From NCBI RefSeq assembly GCF_900156075.1, contig NZ_FTMM01000012.1:1-64000 (forward strand): a DNA stretch of 64,000 nucleotides, written 5' to 3'. This stretch comes from Chryseobacterium sp. RU37D (lineage in GTDB: Bacteria > Bacteroidota > Bacteroidia > Flavobacteriales > Weeksellaceae). How positions within the stretch are numbered: the stretch's first letter is position 1; each line of letters opens with the position of its first letter. The notes under the pieces were generated by a model. It was not told where the DNA came from, made no database searches, and was given only the letters and a program-made list of their open reading frames with translations. Shown here in pieces: positions 24,764 through 33,897 of this stretch. Position numbers and translations under genes: made by a program.

Positions 24764-25135
24764 ATGAATTTACCTGAAAGTTATATTCCAATCCTATTAC
24801 AAGCAGGTGTTGCGGTAGCATTCGTAGCCGTTTCTTTGCTTGGAGCGCATTTTTTAGGGCCAAAACAGAAAAAAGGAGATTCTGTGAAAAACCAAAGCTG
24901 GGAATGTGGTGTCCTGGTTGAAGGAAATGCAAGAACGCCGTTTTCCATCAAATACTTTTTGACAGCGGTATTATTCGTATTATTCGATATTGAAATCGTA
25001 TTTTTTTATCCATATGCTGTAAACTTCAGAGAATTCGGAATGGAAGGATTCTTGGCAGTACTTACATTCGTGGCGATTTTCTTCATGGCATTTTTCTATG
25101 TCTGGAAACGTGGCGCATTAGATTGGGATAAATAA
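24764..25135 (+). CDS. nuoA: NADH-quinone oxidoreductase subunit A
   Basis: A 123-residue membrane subunit of complex I with three transmembrane helices (about 8-29, 64-85, 91-113). It has the conserved loop SWECGV (cysteine in the ND3-type loop near the quinone site) and DIEIVFFYPYA. First gene of a 14-subunit operon; a -7 box lies 24 bp upstream. nuoB follows after 74 bp of AT-rich spacer. Confidence 0.97.
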   Translation: MNLPESYIPILLQAGVAVAFVAVSLLGAHFLGPKQKKGDSVKNQSWECGVLVEGNARTPFSIKYFLTAVLFVLFDIEIVFFYPYAVNFREFGMEGFLAVLTFVAIFFMAFFYVWKRGALDWDK

Positions 25136-25209
25136 ATTTTAACATTAAAAGATGAATCTTATTTAATCTAAGTTTTAAATTCAATTCGTCTTTAAATATT
25201 TATAAAAAA

Positions 25210-25770
25210 ATGTCAGACAACAAACCAGTAATAAGAACAGATGCACCTGCTCCGGAAGGATTTGAAGGAGAAGGGTTTTTCGCAACGAAACTGAGCAGCG
25301 TAATCGGAATGGCAAGAAAGTTTTCACTTTGGCCGTTACCTTTTGCAACCTCTTGTTGTGGTATCGAGTTTATGGCTACCCTGAACCCGACATATGATGC
25401 TTCAAGATTTGGTATGGAAAGAAACTCTTTCTCACCAAGACAGGCAGATATGCTGATGGTTTGCGGAACTATATCTAAGAAATTAGGACCAGTCCTAAAA
25501 GAAGTTTACACTCAGATGGCAGAGCCGAAATGGGTGGTAGCAGTTGGAGCATGTGCTTCCAGCGGTGGTATTTTTGATACTTATTCTGTATTACAGGGTA
25601 TAGATAAAATCATCCCAGTAGACGTTTACGTTCCGGGATGCCCTCCAAGACCGGAGCAGATTATCGAAGGAGTAATGCAGGTTCAGGCTCTTGCAGAAAG
25701 CGAAAGCATCAGAAGAAGAGATATGCCTGAATACCAAAAATTATTAGATTCTTACAACATAAGCAACTAA
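25210..25770 (+). CDS. nuoB: NADH-quinone oxidoreductase subunit B
   Basis: A 186-residue peripheral subunit that holds cluster N2, the last iron-sulfur centre before quinone. The ligands are visible: the Cys49-Cys50 pair (ATSCCGIEF), a Cys in VGACASSGG and one in PGCPPRPE. The N-terminal 20 residues are a short flexible extension (APAPEGFEGEG). It ends 5 bp before nuoC. Confidence 0.97.
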   Translation: MSDNKPVIRTDAPAPEGFEGEGFFATKLSSVIGMARKFSLWPLPFATSCCGIEFMATLNPTYDASRFGMERNSFSPRQADMLMVCGTISKKLGPVLKEVYTQMAEPKWVVAVGACASSGGIFDTYSVLQGIDKIIPVDVYVPGCPPRPEQIIEGVMQVQALAESESIRRRDMPEYQKLLDSYNISN

Positions 25771-25775
25771 CGGAA

Positions 25776-26270
25776 ATGACAAACGAATTTGTATTAGAAG
25801 CAATCACAAGAGAATTTCCGGAGTCTATAATCGCGAGTTCAGAACCTTATGGAATGCTGACGATTGAGGTGAAGAAAGAAGATTTGAAAAAAATTGTTCA
25901 TTATCTTAAAGATTCATCGCTTGAATTTAATTTCCTCACAGATATTTGTGGAATCCATTACCCTGAGTTTCCAGAGAAAGAAGTAGGCGTTGTTTACCAT
26001 TTGCATAATATGATGTCTAATTTCAGATTGCGTCTGAAAATTTTTATGTCCAGAGAAAATATCGAGGTAGATTCTTTAGTAGAATTATATGCCGGAGCCA
26101 ACTGGATGGAGAGAGAAACTTTTGATTTCTTCGGAATTAAATTTAAAGGACATCCTGATCTTAGAGCTATTTTAAATATGGAAGATCTTGGATACCACCC
26201 AATGTTGAAGGAATATCGTTTGGAGGACGGAACAAGAACCGACAAGAACGATAGCATGTTCGGAAGATAA
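25776..26270 (+). CDS. nuoC: NADH-quinone oxidoreductase subunit C
   Basis: A 164-residue peripheral-arm subunit with the 30-kDa subunit signature ERETFDFFGIKFKGHPDL near 111-128. It is a separate gene from nuoD, unlike the fused nuoCD of E. coli. It packs between NuoB and NuoD near the quinone cavity. The spacer to nuoD (26271-26345) contains a short degenerate AAAGCCT/AAGCAGT-type repeat array. Confidence 0.96.
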   Translation: MTNEFVLEAITREFPESIIASSEPYGMLTIEVKKEDLKKIVHYLKDSSLEFNFLTDICGIHYPEFPEKEVGVVYHLHNMMSNFRLRLKIFMSRENIEVDSLVELYAGANWMERETFDFFGIKFKGHPDLRAILNMEDLGYHPMLKEYRLEDGTRTDKNDSMFGR

Positions 26271-26274
26271 AATA

Positions 26275-26341
26275 TAATGCAATAAGCAGTAAGCAGTAAG
26301 CCATAAGCTTAAAGCCTAAAGCCTATCGCCTAAAGCATTTA
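26275..26341. repeat. Degenerate short-unit array between nuoC and nuoD
   Basis: Units of the type AAGCAGT and CCTAAAG/AAAGCCT repeat for about 65 bp. A shorter relative (AAAGCCTATTGCTTAAAGC) precedes nuoG at 30524-30542. No coding potential is seen. A low-complexity intergenic repeat whose role, if any, is unknown. Confidence 0.6.
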
Positions 26342-26345
26342 AATT

Positions 26346-27569
26346 ATGAAAGATAACTCATTATCTAATATACTAAACCAGTACGACAGTAAGGAGCAGA
26401 TTGATGGTCAATTATACACCCTCAATTTAGGACCAACCCACCCTGCAACGCACGGGATTTTCCAGAATATCTTAACGATGGACGGGGAAAGAATCCTTCA
26501 CGCCGAGCAAACAGTTGGATACATCCACAGAGCATTTGAAAAGATTTCTGAAAGAAGAAATTACTCTCAGATCACTACCCTTACCGATCGTATGAATTAC
26601 TGTTCTGCACCGATCAACAATTTGGGTTGGCACATGACAGTTGAGAAGCTAATCGGAGTTAAAGTTCCTAAGCGTGTAGATTATATGCGTGTTATTTTAA
26701 TGGAATTAGCAAGAATCGGTGACCACCTTATCTGTAATGGTGTAACCGGGATGGACTCCGGAGCAATTACTGGTCTTACATACATGTTCATCGAAAGAGA
26801 GCGTATTTATGATATGTACGAACAGATCTGCGGAGCGAGAATGACAACAAATATGGGAAGAATCGGAGGTTTTGAGAGAGATTTTACTCCAAAATTCCAT
26901 GAGTTATTAAAGGATTTTCTTAAAACTTTCCCACCAAGATTCAAAGAATTCTGTACTTTATTAGAAAGAAACAGAATTTTCATGGACAGAACCATCGGAG
27001 CAGGAGCAATTTCTGCGGAGAGAGCATTAAGCTATGGCTTCACCGGTCCCAACTTACGTGCAACAGGTGTAGATTACGACGTAAGAGTTGCACAACCTTA
27101 TTCTTCTTACGAGGATTTCGACTTTATTATTCCTGTGGGAACATCAGGAGATACTTACGACCGTTTCATGGTTCGTCAACAGGAAATCTGGGAATCCATT
27201 AAAATCATCAAACAAGCATACGAAAATCTTCCTGAAGGACCATTCCACGCGGATGTTCCTGATTTCTATCTTCCTGAAAAGGCCGATGTTTATCAAAAAA
27301 TGGAAGCTTTGATTTACCATTTCAAAATTGTAATGGGAGAAACGGATGTGCCTAAAGGTGAAGTTTACCACGCTGTAGAAGGTGGAAACGGAGAATTAGG
27401 GTTCTATTTAGTGAGTGATGGTGGAAGAAGTCCTTACAGACTGCACTTCAGAAGACCATGTTTTATCTACTACCAGGCGTATCCTGAGATGATTACAGGT
27501 TCTGTAATTTCCGATGCGATCGTAACGATGTGTAGTATGAATATTATTGCGGGAGAATTAGACGCATAA
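26346..27569 (+). CDS. nuoD: NADH-quinone oxidoreductase subunit D
   Basis: A 407-residue 49-kDa-type subunit. The family motif LGPTHPATHG lies at about 28-37, followed by GYIHRAFEKI and the quinone-site region; the C terminus SDAIVTMCSMNIIAGELDA is typical. Together with NuoB it forms the quinone reduction site. The spacer to nuoE (27570-27675) has inverted and direct repeats built from TCTGATGTCTGA-like units. Confidence 0.97.
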   Translation: MKDNSLSNILNQYDSKEQIDGQLYTLNLGPTHPATHGIFQNILTMDGERILHAEQTVGYIHRAFEKISERRNYSQITTLTDRMNYCSAPINNLGWHMTVEKLIGVKVPKRVDYMRVILMELARIGDHLICNGVTGMDSGAITGLTYMFIERERIYDMYEQICGARMTTNMGRIGGFERDFTPKFHELLKDFLKTFPPRFKEFCTLLERNRIFMDRTIGAGAISAERALSYGFTGPNLRATGVDYDVRVAQPYSSYEDFDFIIPVGTSGDTYDRFMVRQQEIWESIKIIKQAYENLPEGPFHADVPDFYLPEKADVYQKMEALIYHFKIVMGETDVPKGEVYHAVEGGNGELGFYLVSDGGRSPYRLHFRRPCFIYYQAYPEMITGSVISDAIVTMCSMNIIAGELDA

Positions 27570-27579
27570 AAAAAGAAGA

Positions 27580-27668
27580 AGTCAGACATCAGATTTTAGA
27601 TGTAAGACTTTTTCCTTTATATATAAATTTAAAATCTGATGTCTGAAATCTGGCATCTGAAATCTTAG
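27580..27668. repeat. TCTGATGTCTGA-type repeats between nuoD and nuoE
   Basis: Two arms, AGTCAGACATCAGATTTTAGA (its first 20 bases at 27581-27600) and AAATCTGATGTCTGA (from about 27630), are reverse complements in part and could form a long hairpin in the operon mRNA. The motif recurs at 31565-31625 and 32800-32832 in related wording. Confidence 0.55.
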
Positions 27669-27675
27669 ATAAAAA

Positions 27676-28185
27676 ATGAGCGAAACAATAGCTTTTAAAC
27701 CGGAAAGTTTAGCACAGGTACACAAAATTATCGCAAGATATCCTGAAGGAAGACAAAAATCGGCTCTTCTTCCTGTACTGCATTTGGCACAGAAAGAATT
27801 CGGAGGATGGTTAGACGTTCCTGTTATGGATTATGTTGCGGGATTATTGAGTATTAAGCCAATTGAAGTATATGAAGTTGCAACTTTCTATACGATGTTC
27901 AATATGAAGCCGGTTGGTAAATATGTTTTGGAAGTTTGCAGAACGGGACCTTGTATGGTTTGCGGAAGCGAAAAAATCCTTGACCATATCAGAACTAAAC
28001 TGAACATTAAAGACGGACAAACTACGGAAGACGGGATGTTCACATTAAAACCCGCTGAATGTCTTGGTGCTTGTGGATATGCTCCAATGATGCAGTTAGG
28101 AAAATTCTTTCACGAAAATTTAACGATAGAAAAAGTTGACGAAATCCTTGATCTTTGCAGAGAAGGACAGGTTGATTTGGGCTAA
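27676..28185 (+). CDS. nuoE: NADH-quinone oxidoreductase subunit E
   Basis: A 169-residue thioredoxin-fold subunit carrying the [2Fe-2S] cluster N1a. Ligands are Cys88, Cys93 (CRTGPC), Cys129 and Cys133 (CLGAC). It pairs with NuoF at the NADH end of complex I. Length is normal. Confidence 0.97.
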   Translation: MSETIAFKPESLAQVHKIIARYPEGRQKSALLPVLHLAQKEFGGWLDVPVMDYVAGLLSIKPIEVYEVATFYTMFNMKPVGKYVLEVCRTGPCMVCGSEKILDHIRTKLNIKDGQTTEDGMFTLKPAECLGACGYAPMMQLGKFFHENLTIEKVDEILDLCREGQVDLG

Positions 28186-28207
28186 ATAAATTTTAAACTA
28201 ATTAAAA

Positions 28208-28260
28208 AAAGGCGCAAAAGCTGTCACACTGAGCTTGTCGAAGTGTAGAAGCCATTCGCC
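28208..28260. repeat. Dispersed repeat with CTGAGCTTGTCGAAG core between nuoE and nuoF
   Basis: ACACTGAGCTTGTCGAAGTGT forms a short imperfect hairpin (ACACT/AGTGT ends). Relatives of this core occur at 56153-56170 and, as the reverse sense, near 48860. This core is a common intergenic repeat of Flavobacteria as far as I know; no function is known. Confidence 0.5.
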
Positions 28261-28274
28261 AAAAGCATACTAAA

Positions 28275-29633
28275 ATGAGTAAAAAACTTTTACTTAAAGA
28301 CGCACATATAGAAGGTATCCGCTACTTGGAAACATACCGTAAACAGGGAGGTTACACAGCAGCTGAAAAGGCCTTGAAAATGACACCGGACGAAATTCTT
28401 GAAGAAGTAAAGGTTTCAGGACTTCGTGGACGTGGTGGAGCTGGATTCCCAACCGGGATGAAATGGAGCTTTTTGGCAAAACCGGAAGGCGTTCCAAGAC
28501 ACTTGGTTGTAAATGCCGATGAATCTGAACCGGGAACTTTCAAAGACAGATATCTGATGGAGTTTCTTCCTCATTTATTGATCGAAGGAATGTTGATTTC
28601 ATCTTACTGTTTAGGCTCAAACGTTTCTTATATCTACATCCGTGGAGAATATTCTTGGATTCCTGATATTTTAGAAGAGGCGATTGAAGAAGCTAAAGCA
28701 GCAGGATTTTTAGGTAAAAATATTTTAGGAACAGGTTTCGATTGCGAAATTTATGTTCAAAGAGGTGGTGGAGCATATATCTGCGGTGAAGAAACTGCAT
28801 TGCTTGAATCTCTTGAAGGTAAAAGAGGAAATCCGAGACTAAAACCGCCATTCCCCGCTGTAAAAGGACTTTGGGAAAGACCAACGGTAGTAAATAACGT
28901 TGAATCTATCGCGGCAGTAGTTCCAATCATTGATATTACAGGAGCTGAATATGCTAAAATCGGAGTTGGAAGATCTACAGGTACGAAATTGATTTCTGCT
29001 TGTGGAAACATTAACAAACCGGGAGTTTATGAAATTGACATGACAATCACTGTTGAAGAATTCATTTACTCAGAAGAATATTGCGGTGGAATTAAAGACG
29101 GAAAAAGATTAAAAGCTTGTATCCCTGGAGGAAGTTCTGTTCCGATTGTTCCTGCTAATTTATTATTAAAAACCGTAAACGGAGAACCAAGATATATGAA
29201 CTACGAATCATTAGCAGATGGTGGTTTTGCTACCGGAACAATGATGGGTTCAGGAGGTTTCATCGTGTTGGATGAAGATCAGTGTATCGTAGAACATACC
29301 ATGACTTTAGCGAGATTTTATAATCACGAAAGTTGCGGACAATGTACTCCTTGCCGTGAAGGAACGGGTTGGATGTACAAGATTTTAAAGAAAATCGAGA
29401 AAGGAGAAGGAAAAATGGAAGATATCGATCTACTTTGGGATATCCAGAGAAAAATCGAAGGAAACACGATTTGTCCATTGGGTGATGCAGCAGCTTGGCC
29501 TGTTGCAGCAGCTATTCGTCACTTCAGAGATGAGTTCGAATGGCACATCAAAAATCCTGAGTTATCACAAACTCAAAACTACGGATTGGCACATTATGCA
29601 GATCCAATCCCTACTGTTGAAAAGAATGCTTAA
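28275..29633 (+). CDS. nuoF: NADH-quinone oxidoreductase subunit F
   Basis: A 452-residue subunit that binds NADH and FMN. The glycine-rich loop GRGGAGFPTGMKW lies at 52-64, an FMN-site segment is GGGAYICGEETAL (164-176), and cluster N3 is held by Cys354, Cys357, Cys360 and Cys400. Ends 7 bp before the inserted outer-membrane gene. Confidence 0.97.
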   Translation: MSKKLLLKDAHIEGIRYLETYRKQGGYTAAEKALKMTPDEILEEVKVSGLRGRGGAGFPTGMKWSFLAKPEGVPRHLVVNADESEPGTFKDRYLMEFLPHLLIEGMLISSYCLGSNVSYIYIRGEYSWIPDILEEAIEEAKAAGFLGKNILGTGFDCEIYVQRGGGAYICGEETALLESLEGKRGNPRLKPPFPAVKGLWERPTVVNNVESIAAVVPIIDITGAEYAKIGVGRSTGTKLISACGNINKPGVYEIDMTITVEEFIYSEEYCGGIKDGKRLKACIPGGSSVPIVPANLLLKTVNGEPRYMNYESLADGGFATGTMMGSGGFIVLDEDQCIVEHTMTLARFYNHESCGQCTPCREGTGWMYKILKKIEKGEGKMEDIDLLWDIQRKIEGNTICPLGDAAAWPVAAAIRHFRDEFEWHIKNPELSQTQNYGLAHYADPIPTVEKNA

Positions 29634-29640
29634 TTAAAAG

Positions 29641-30522
29641 ATGAAAAAATTATTAGTTGCCGGCATATTGATGTCGGGGATTGCCTTTGGACAAGTAAAA
29701 AAAGATACATTAGAGAAGGAATATAAACTAGAAGAGGCTTCTTACAAAACCAAAAAAAAGGAAAAGCCTTTACCATTAAGTAAAAAAGGTCAGATGTTCG
29801 TTTTCTTTGGATGGAACAGAGCTGCGTTCAGTAACTCTGATATTCATTTCACAGGAAATGGTTATGACTTTCAGCTAAATAACGTATCTGCACAGGACAG
29901 GCCTACCAAGTTTGGTATTGTTTATATCAATCCTGGATGGTTTACAGTGGTTCAGTACAATTTCAGAGCAGGGTATTTTATTAAAGATAATTTAGCCCTT
30001 GTTTTGGGGATAGACCACATGAAATATGTGATGGATCAGAATCAGACGGTTAATTTTTCAGGTACAATTTCAGATCCGAAATATGCTGCGATGGTACATA
30101 ATGGTCAGGTAGATTTATCAGACGAGCAGTTTCTTACTTTTGAGCATACAGACGGATTGAATTATGAAAACATAGGTTTAGAAAAATACAAAAACCTTAT
30201 TCATAAGAAAAATATAGATTTAGTATGGTCTTATGGGGCAGGTCTTGGAGTAATGTTCCCAAAAAGTAATGTAAAACTTTTTGGAAATGAAAGAAGCGAC
30301 CGCTTTCACGTAGCAGGTATGGGAGCTGATGTAAGATCCAGCCTTAATCTTGTCTTCTGGAAAAACTGGATGATAAGAGCAGAAGCAAAAGCCGGATATA
30401 TCAATATGTGGGATATCAAAACTACATTAAATAATAAGCCGGACAAAGCACAACAGGATTTTGTTTTTGGACAAATCCTTGCCGGGATCGGATATACATT
30501 CAATACTAAGAAATATAAATAA
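29641..30522 (+). CDS. Outer-membrane beta-barrel-like protein inside the nuo operon
   Basis: A 293-residue exported protein with a signal peptide (MKKLLVAGILMSGIAFGQ). The mature part is basic at the start (KTKKKEKPLPLSKKG) and then consists of alternating amphipathic strands with aromatic girdles, ending IGYTFNTKKYK, consistent with a small beta-barrel. It is not a complex I subunit. It sits between nuoF (7 bp away) and nuoG (27 bp), so it is transcribed with them. Function unknown; related outer-membrane proteins are found in Chryseobacterium but I cannot name the family. Confidence 0.8.
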   Translation: MKKLLVAGILMSGIAFGQVKKDTLEKEYKLEEASYKTKKKEKPLPLSKKGQMFVFFGWNRAAFSNSDIHFTGNGYDFQLNNVSAQDRPTKFGIVYINPGWFTVVQYNFRAGYFIKDNLALVLGIDHMKYVMDQNQTVNFSGTISDPKYAAMVHNGQVDLSDEQFLTFEHTDGLNYENIGLEKYKNLIHKKNIDLVWSYGAGLGVMFPKSNVKLFGNERSDRFHVAGMGADVRSSLNLVFWKNWMIRAEAKAGYINMWDIKTTLNNKPDKAQQDFVFGQILAGIGYTFNTKKYK

Positions 30523-30549
30523 CAAAGCCTATTGCTTAAAGCATACAAT

Positions 30550-31548
30550 ATGAGCGAAGAAGTTAAAAAATTCAAAATAACTATAGACGGACAGACTACC
30601 GAAGTTTTGCCTGGAACTTCTATTTTGGAAGCTGCAAGACAAATCGGTGGAAAATCTGTACCTCCTGCAATGTGCTATTACAGCAAATTGGAAACCAGTG
30701 GAGGTAGATGTAGAACTTGTCTTGTAGAAGTTTCTAAGGGGTCGGAAGCAGATCCTCGTCCTATGCCAAAATTGGTTGCAAGCTGCAGAACCAACGTAAT
30801 GGATGGTATGGAAGTAAAAAATCTTACTTCTGATAAAGCTCAGGAAGGTAGAAAAGCTGTAACTGAGTTTTTGTTGGTTAATCACCCGTTAGACTGCCCT
30901 ATTTGTGACCAAGCCGGAGAATGTCACCTTCAGGATCTTGGATATGAGCATGGTGTGGAAAACACAAGAACTGAGTTTGAAAGAAATACTTATGAAGCGG
31001 ACGATCTTGGTCCTCACATCAAATTAAACATGAACCGTTGTATTCTGTGCGCAAGATGTGTATTGGCTGCAAACCAGTTAACAGGAGAAAGAGAACACGG
31101 AATTTTGTTCAGAGGAGATCACGCTGAAATTTCTACTTATTTAAATAAAGCTCTAGACAATGATTTCATCGGAAACGTAATCGACGTTTGTCCGGTTGGA
31201 GCATTAACAGACAGAACAGCCCGCTTTGCAAGCAGAGTTTGGTTTACAAAGCCAATGAATGCTACTTGCAAATGTGATAAATGTTCAGGAAAAGCAACAG
31301 TATGGATGAAAGGTGATGAAATCGTAAGAGTTACTGCAAGAAAAGATCAGTGGGGTGAAGTGGAAGAATTCATTTGTGATACTTGCCGTTTCGAAAGAAA
31401 AGAACTTTCTGACTGGAACATCGAAGGTCCTAGACACATCGACAGGCATTCTGTTATTTCATTGAATCATTACGAAAAACCTAAGGATGAGCTAAGAGTA
31501 TTGGACAATCCTATGGCGAAAGAAATCAGTGAAAAAGACGAAAAATAA
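30550..31548 (+). CDS. nuoG: NADH-quinone oxidoreductase subunit G, short form
   Basis: A 332-residue iron-sulfur subunit. Ligands visible: [2Fe-2S] N1b at Cys42, Cys54, Cys57, Cys79; N5 at His112, Cys116, Cys119, Cys125; N4 at Cys164, Cys167, Cys170, Cys214; and an N7-like set at Cys240, Cys242 or Cys245, and Cys276 or Cys279. The large molybdopterin-type C-terminal domain of longer NuoG proteins (about 900 residues in E. coli) is absent, as expected for Bacteroidetes. The start used is the ATG at 30550 (MSEEVKKFKITIDG). Confidence 0.95.
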   Translation: MSEEVKKFKITIDGQTTEVLPGTSILEAARQIGGKSVPPAMCYYSKLETSGGRCRTCLVEVSKGSEADPRPMPKLVASCRTNVMDGMEVKNLTSDKAQEGRKAVTEFLLVNHPLDCPICDQAGECHLQDLGYEHGVENTRTEFERNTYEADDLGPHIKLNMNRCILCARCVLAANQLTGEREHGILFRGDHAEISTYLNKALDNDFIGNVIDVCPVGALTDRTARFASRVWFTKPMNATCKCDKCSGKATVWMKGDEIVRVTARKDQWGEVEEFICDTCRFERKELSDWNIEGPRHIDRHSVISLNHYEKPKDELRVLDNPMAKEISEKDEK

Positions 31549-31645
31549 TTAATTAAAGACAATTAGATCTTAGACACTAGACATCAGACTTTTATCTTAT
31601 ATCTAGCATCTGACATCTCATATCTAAAAATCTTTACAAATAAAA

Positions 31646-32710
31646 ATGGATTTACTTACATTTAAACTTATACTTGTACTAGCGCTTTTCCTGCTTTCGT
31701 TAACGATTGCGGCCTACTCTACTTGGGCAGAAAGAAAAGTTGCCTCTATCATGCAGGATAGAATTGGTCCCAACAGAGCTGGACCTTTCGGATTGTTGCA
31801 GCCTCTTGCTGACGGTGGAAAGTTCTTCTTTAAAGAAGATTTTACACCTGCCAATGCAGAAAAATTCCTTTTCGTATTGGGACCGGCTTTGGTAATGTTT
31901 ATTTCATTAATCACGGGAGCGGTTATTCCTTGGGGTAAAAGTTTAAATATTGCAGGTACTTCTTATGATCTTCAGGTGGCTAACATCGATGTTGGTGTAC
32001 TTTTCATCATCGGAATGGCTTCAATTGGTGTTTACGGAATCATGATCGGAGGTTGGGCTTCAAACAACAAATATTCATTATTAGGTGCAATCCGTGCTTC
32101 TTCTCAGATGATTTCTTACGAATTGGCAATGGGATTGGCTTTGCTTTCTATCATTATGATGACGGGAAGTTTAGATTTAAAAGAAATTACGGCAAGTCAG
32201 ACCAACGGAAAACTTTGGGGATTAATTCCTTGGGTTTCAGGTCTTAACTGGAATATTTTCTATCAGCCGATTGCTTTCCTTGTTTTCTTTGTAGCAGCTT
32301 TAGCAGAAACAAACAGACACCCTTTCGATTTACCTGAGTGTGAATCTGAATTGGTAACAGGATATTCTACAGAATACTCATCCATGAAATTAGGTTTATA
32401 CATGTTCGGTGAATACGTGAATATGTTTATTTCCAATGCGATCATGGTCGTTCTTTTCTTCGGTGGTTACAATTATCCTGGAATTGAGTGGGTAACTCAA
32501 AACTGGGGTGAAAACACTGCAGGGATCTTGAGTATCGTAGCATTTTTAACTAAAACGGTAATTGGAATTTTGATCTTCATGTGGATCAGATGGACGCTTC
32601 CAAGATTTAGATATGACCAACTAATGCATTTAGGTTGGAAAACTTTAATTCCAATGGCATTGGTAAACTTATTAATTACGGGTGCTGTGATTTTAGCATT
32701 TGGAAATTAA
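31646..32710 (+). CDS. nuoH: NADH-quinone oxidoreductase subunit H
   Basis: A 354-residue membrane subunit with eight predicted helices. Signatures are ERKVASIMQDRIGPNRAGPFG (ERKVASIMQDRIGPNR, near 29-44) and the acidic loop AETNRHPFDLPECESELVTGY (AETNRHPFDLPE, near 219-230), which lie at the quinone channel entrance. It joins the peripheral and membrane arms. A perfect 11-bp hairpin follows in the spacer to nuoI. Confidence 0.97.
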   Translation: MDLLTFKLILVLALFLLSLTIAAYSTWAERKVASIMQDRIGPNRAGPFGLLQPLADGGKFFFKEDFTPANAEKFLFVLGPALVMFISLITGAVIPWGKSLNIAGTSYDLQVANIDVGVLFIIGMASIGVYGIMIGGWASNNKYSLLGAIRASSQMISYELAMGLALLSIIMMTGSLDLKEITASQTNGKLWGLIPWVSGLNWNIFYQPIAFLVFFVAALAETNRHPFDLPECESELVTGYSTEYSSMKLGLYMFGEYVNMFISNAIMVVLFFGGYNYPGIEWVTQNWGENTAGILSIVAFLTKTVIGILIFMWIRWTLPRFRYDQLMHLGWKTLIPMALVNLLITGAVILAFGN

Positions 32711-32721
32711 TTATTTTATCT

Positions 32722-32754
32722 AAACCTTATAGGTTTTAAAAATCTATAAGGTTT
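32722..32754. repeat. Palindromic element between nuoH and nuoI
   Basis: AAACCTTATAG (32722-32732) pairs perfectly with CTATAAGGTTT (32744-32754) around an 11-nt loop. A related palindrome (CCTAACAGGTTTT/AAAACCTATTAGG) lies at 48169-48195. This looks like a dispersed repeat family; here it lies within an operon, where it could act as an mRNA stability or weak termination element. Confidence 0.7.
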
Positions 32755-32838
32755 GTGTATTAATAGAATATTAAAAATTAAGATAACAGGCAAGATTAGT
32801 CTAAAATCTAATGTCTAACATCTAACATCTATAATTAA

Positions 32839-33396
32839 ATGAAACTTACGAACAGATCAAAAGTTGTTTCTAATAAAGAAATGACCCTTGCTGAAAAAAT
32901 CTACTTACCTGCGATTATTACAGGAATGGGGATTACATTTAAGCATGCTGTAAGAACCGTATTGAAAGGTGCTCCCGCAGTATATTCGTATCCGGAAGTA
33001 CAGAAACCGAGAGCAGATATCTGGAGAGGTCAGCACGTTTTGAAAAGAGACGAAGAAGGCAGAGAAAGATGTACAGCTTGCGGACTTTGTGCGGTTGCAT
33101 GTCCTGCAGAAGCAATTACAATGACTGCTGCTGAAAGAACTAAGGAAGAAAGAGATCTTTACAGAGAAGAAAAATACGCATCGGTATATGAAATCAATAT
33201 GCTGAGATGTATTTTCTGCGGTATGTGTGAAGAAGCTTGTCCGAAATCTGCAATCTATCTTACAGACAGATTGGTAGACGTGGAAACCAACAGAGGTTCT
33301 TTCATCTATGGGAAAGATAAATTGGTTGAAAAAATAAATCAAAGGATTGATATCACTGAAAGACAATCCGAGAAACAAAAAAATGCGGTAAAATAA
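32839..33396 (+). CDS. nuoI: NADH-quinone oxidoreductase subunit I
   Basis: A 185-residue ferredoxin-like subunit with two 4Fe-4S motifs (CTACGLCAVACP near 74-85 and CIFCGMCEEACP near 115-126) for clusters N6a and N6b. Its final base overlaps the first base of nuoJ, implying translational coupling. Confidence 0.97.
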   Translation: MKLTNRSKVVSNKEMTLAEKIYLPAIITGMGITFKHAVRTVLKGAPAVYSYPEVQKPRADIWRGQHVLKRDEEGRERCTACGLCAVACPAEAITMTAAERTKEERDLYREEKYASVYEINMLRCIFCGMCEEACPKSAIYLTDRLVDVETNRGSFIYGKDKLVEKINQRIDITERQSEKQKNAVK

Positions 33397-33893
33397 TGGA
33401 TCAGTTTTTATTTTTCTTGGTGGCGTTTTTAGCAGTGGCGAGTGCGGTGTATTTCGTATTTGCCAGAAATCCTTTATATGCTATTTTGTCATTAATTGTT
33501 ACGATGTTTTCTATTGCGGGTATGTACATCCTTCTGAATGCACAATTCCTTGCGATTATCCAGATTATTGTATACGCCGGAGCGATCATGGTATTATTCC
33601 TTTATATCCTGATGATGCTAAATCTTAATAAACAAGACGAAAGTAAGAAGAACAATACTTTAAAATTTATTGGAGTTTTTACGGCAGGTCTTTTATTAAC
33701 GGGAATTTTGGGCGTATTCAGAGGTGTTCAGCAAAACCACGTTGTTGTTGAAAATGTAGACAAAGGCGTTGGTCTTACTAAAAATCTGGGTAGACTTTTG
33801 TTTAATGAATATGTTTTACCGTTTGAGCTTGCATCCATCCTTATTTTGGCAGGTATTGTAGGTGCGGTATTAATCGGTAAAAAAGATTTATAA
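33396..33893 (+). CDS. nuoJ: NADH-quinone oxidoreductase subunit J
   Basis: A 165-residue membrane subunit with five helices and the pattern IIVYAGAIMVLFLYILMMLNL (YAGAIMVLFLYILM near 61-74) typical of NuoJ/ND6, which contains the pi-bulge helix. Starts on the last base of nuoI and ends 4 bp before nuoK. Confidence 0.96.
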   Translation: MDQFLFFLVAFLAVASAVYFVFARNPLYAILSLIVTMFSIAGMYILLNAQFLAIIQIIVYAGAIMVLFLYILMMLNLNKQDESKKNNTLKFIGVFTAGLLLTGILGVFRGVQQNHVVVENVDKGVGLTKNLGRLLFNEYVLPFELASILILAGIVGAVLIGKKDL

Positions 33894-33897
33894 AATT

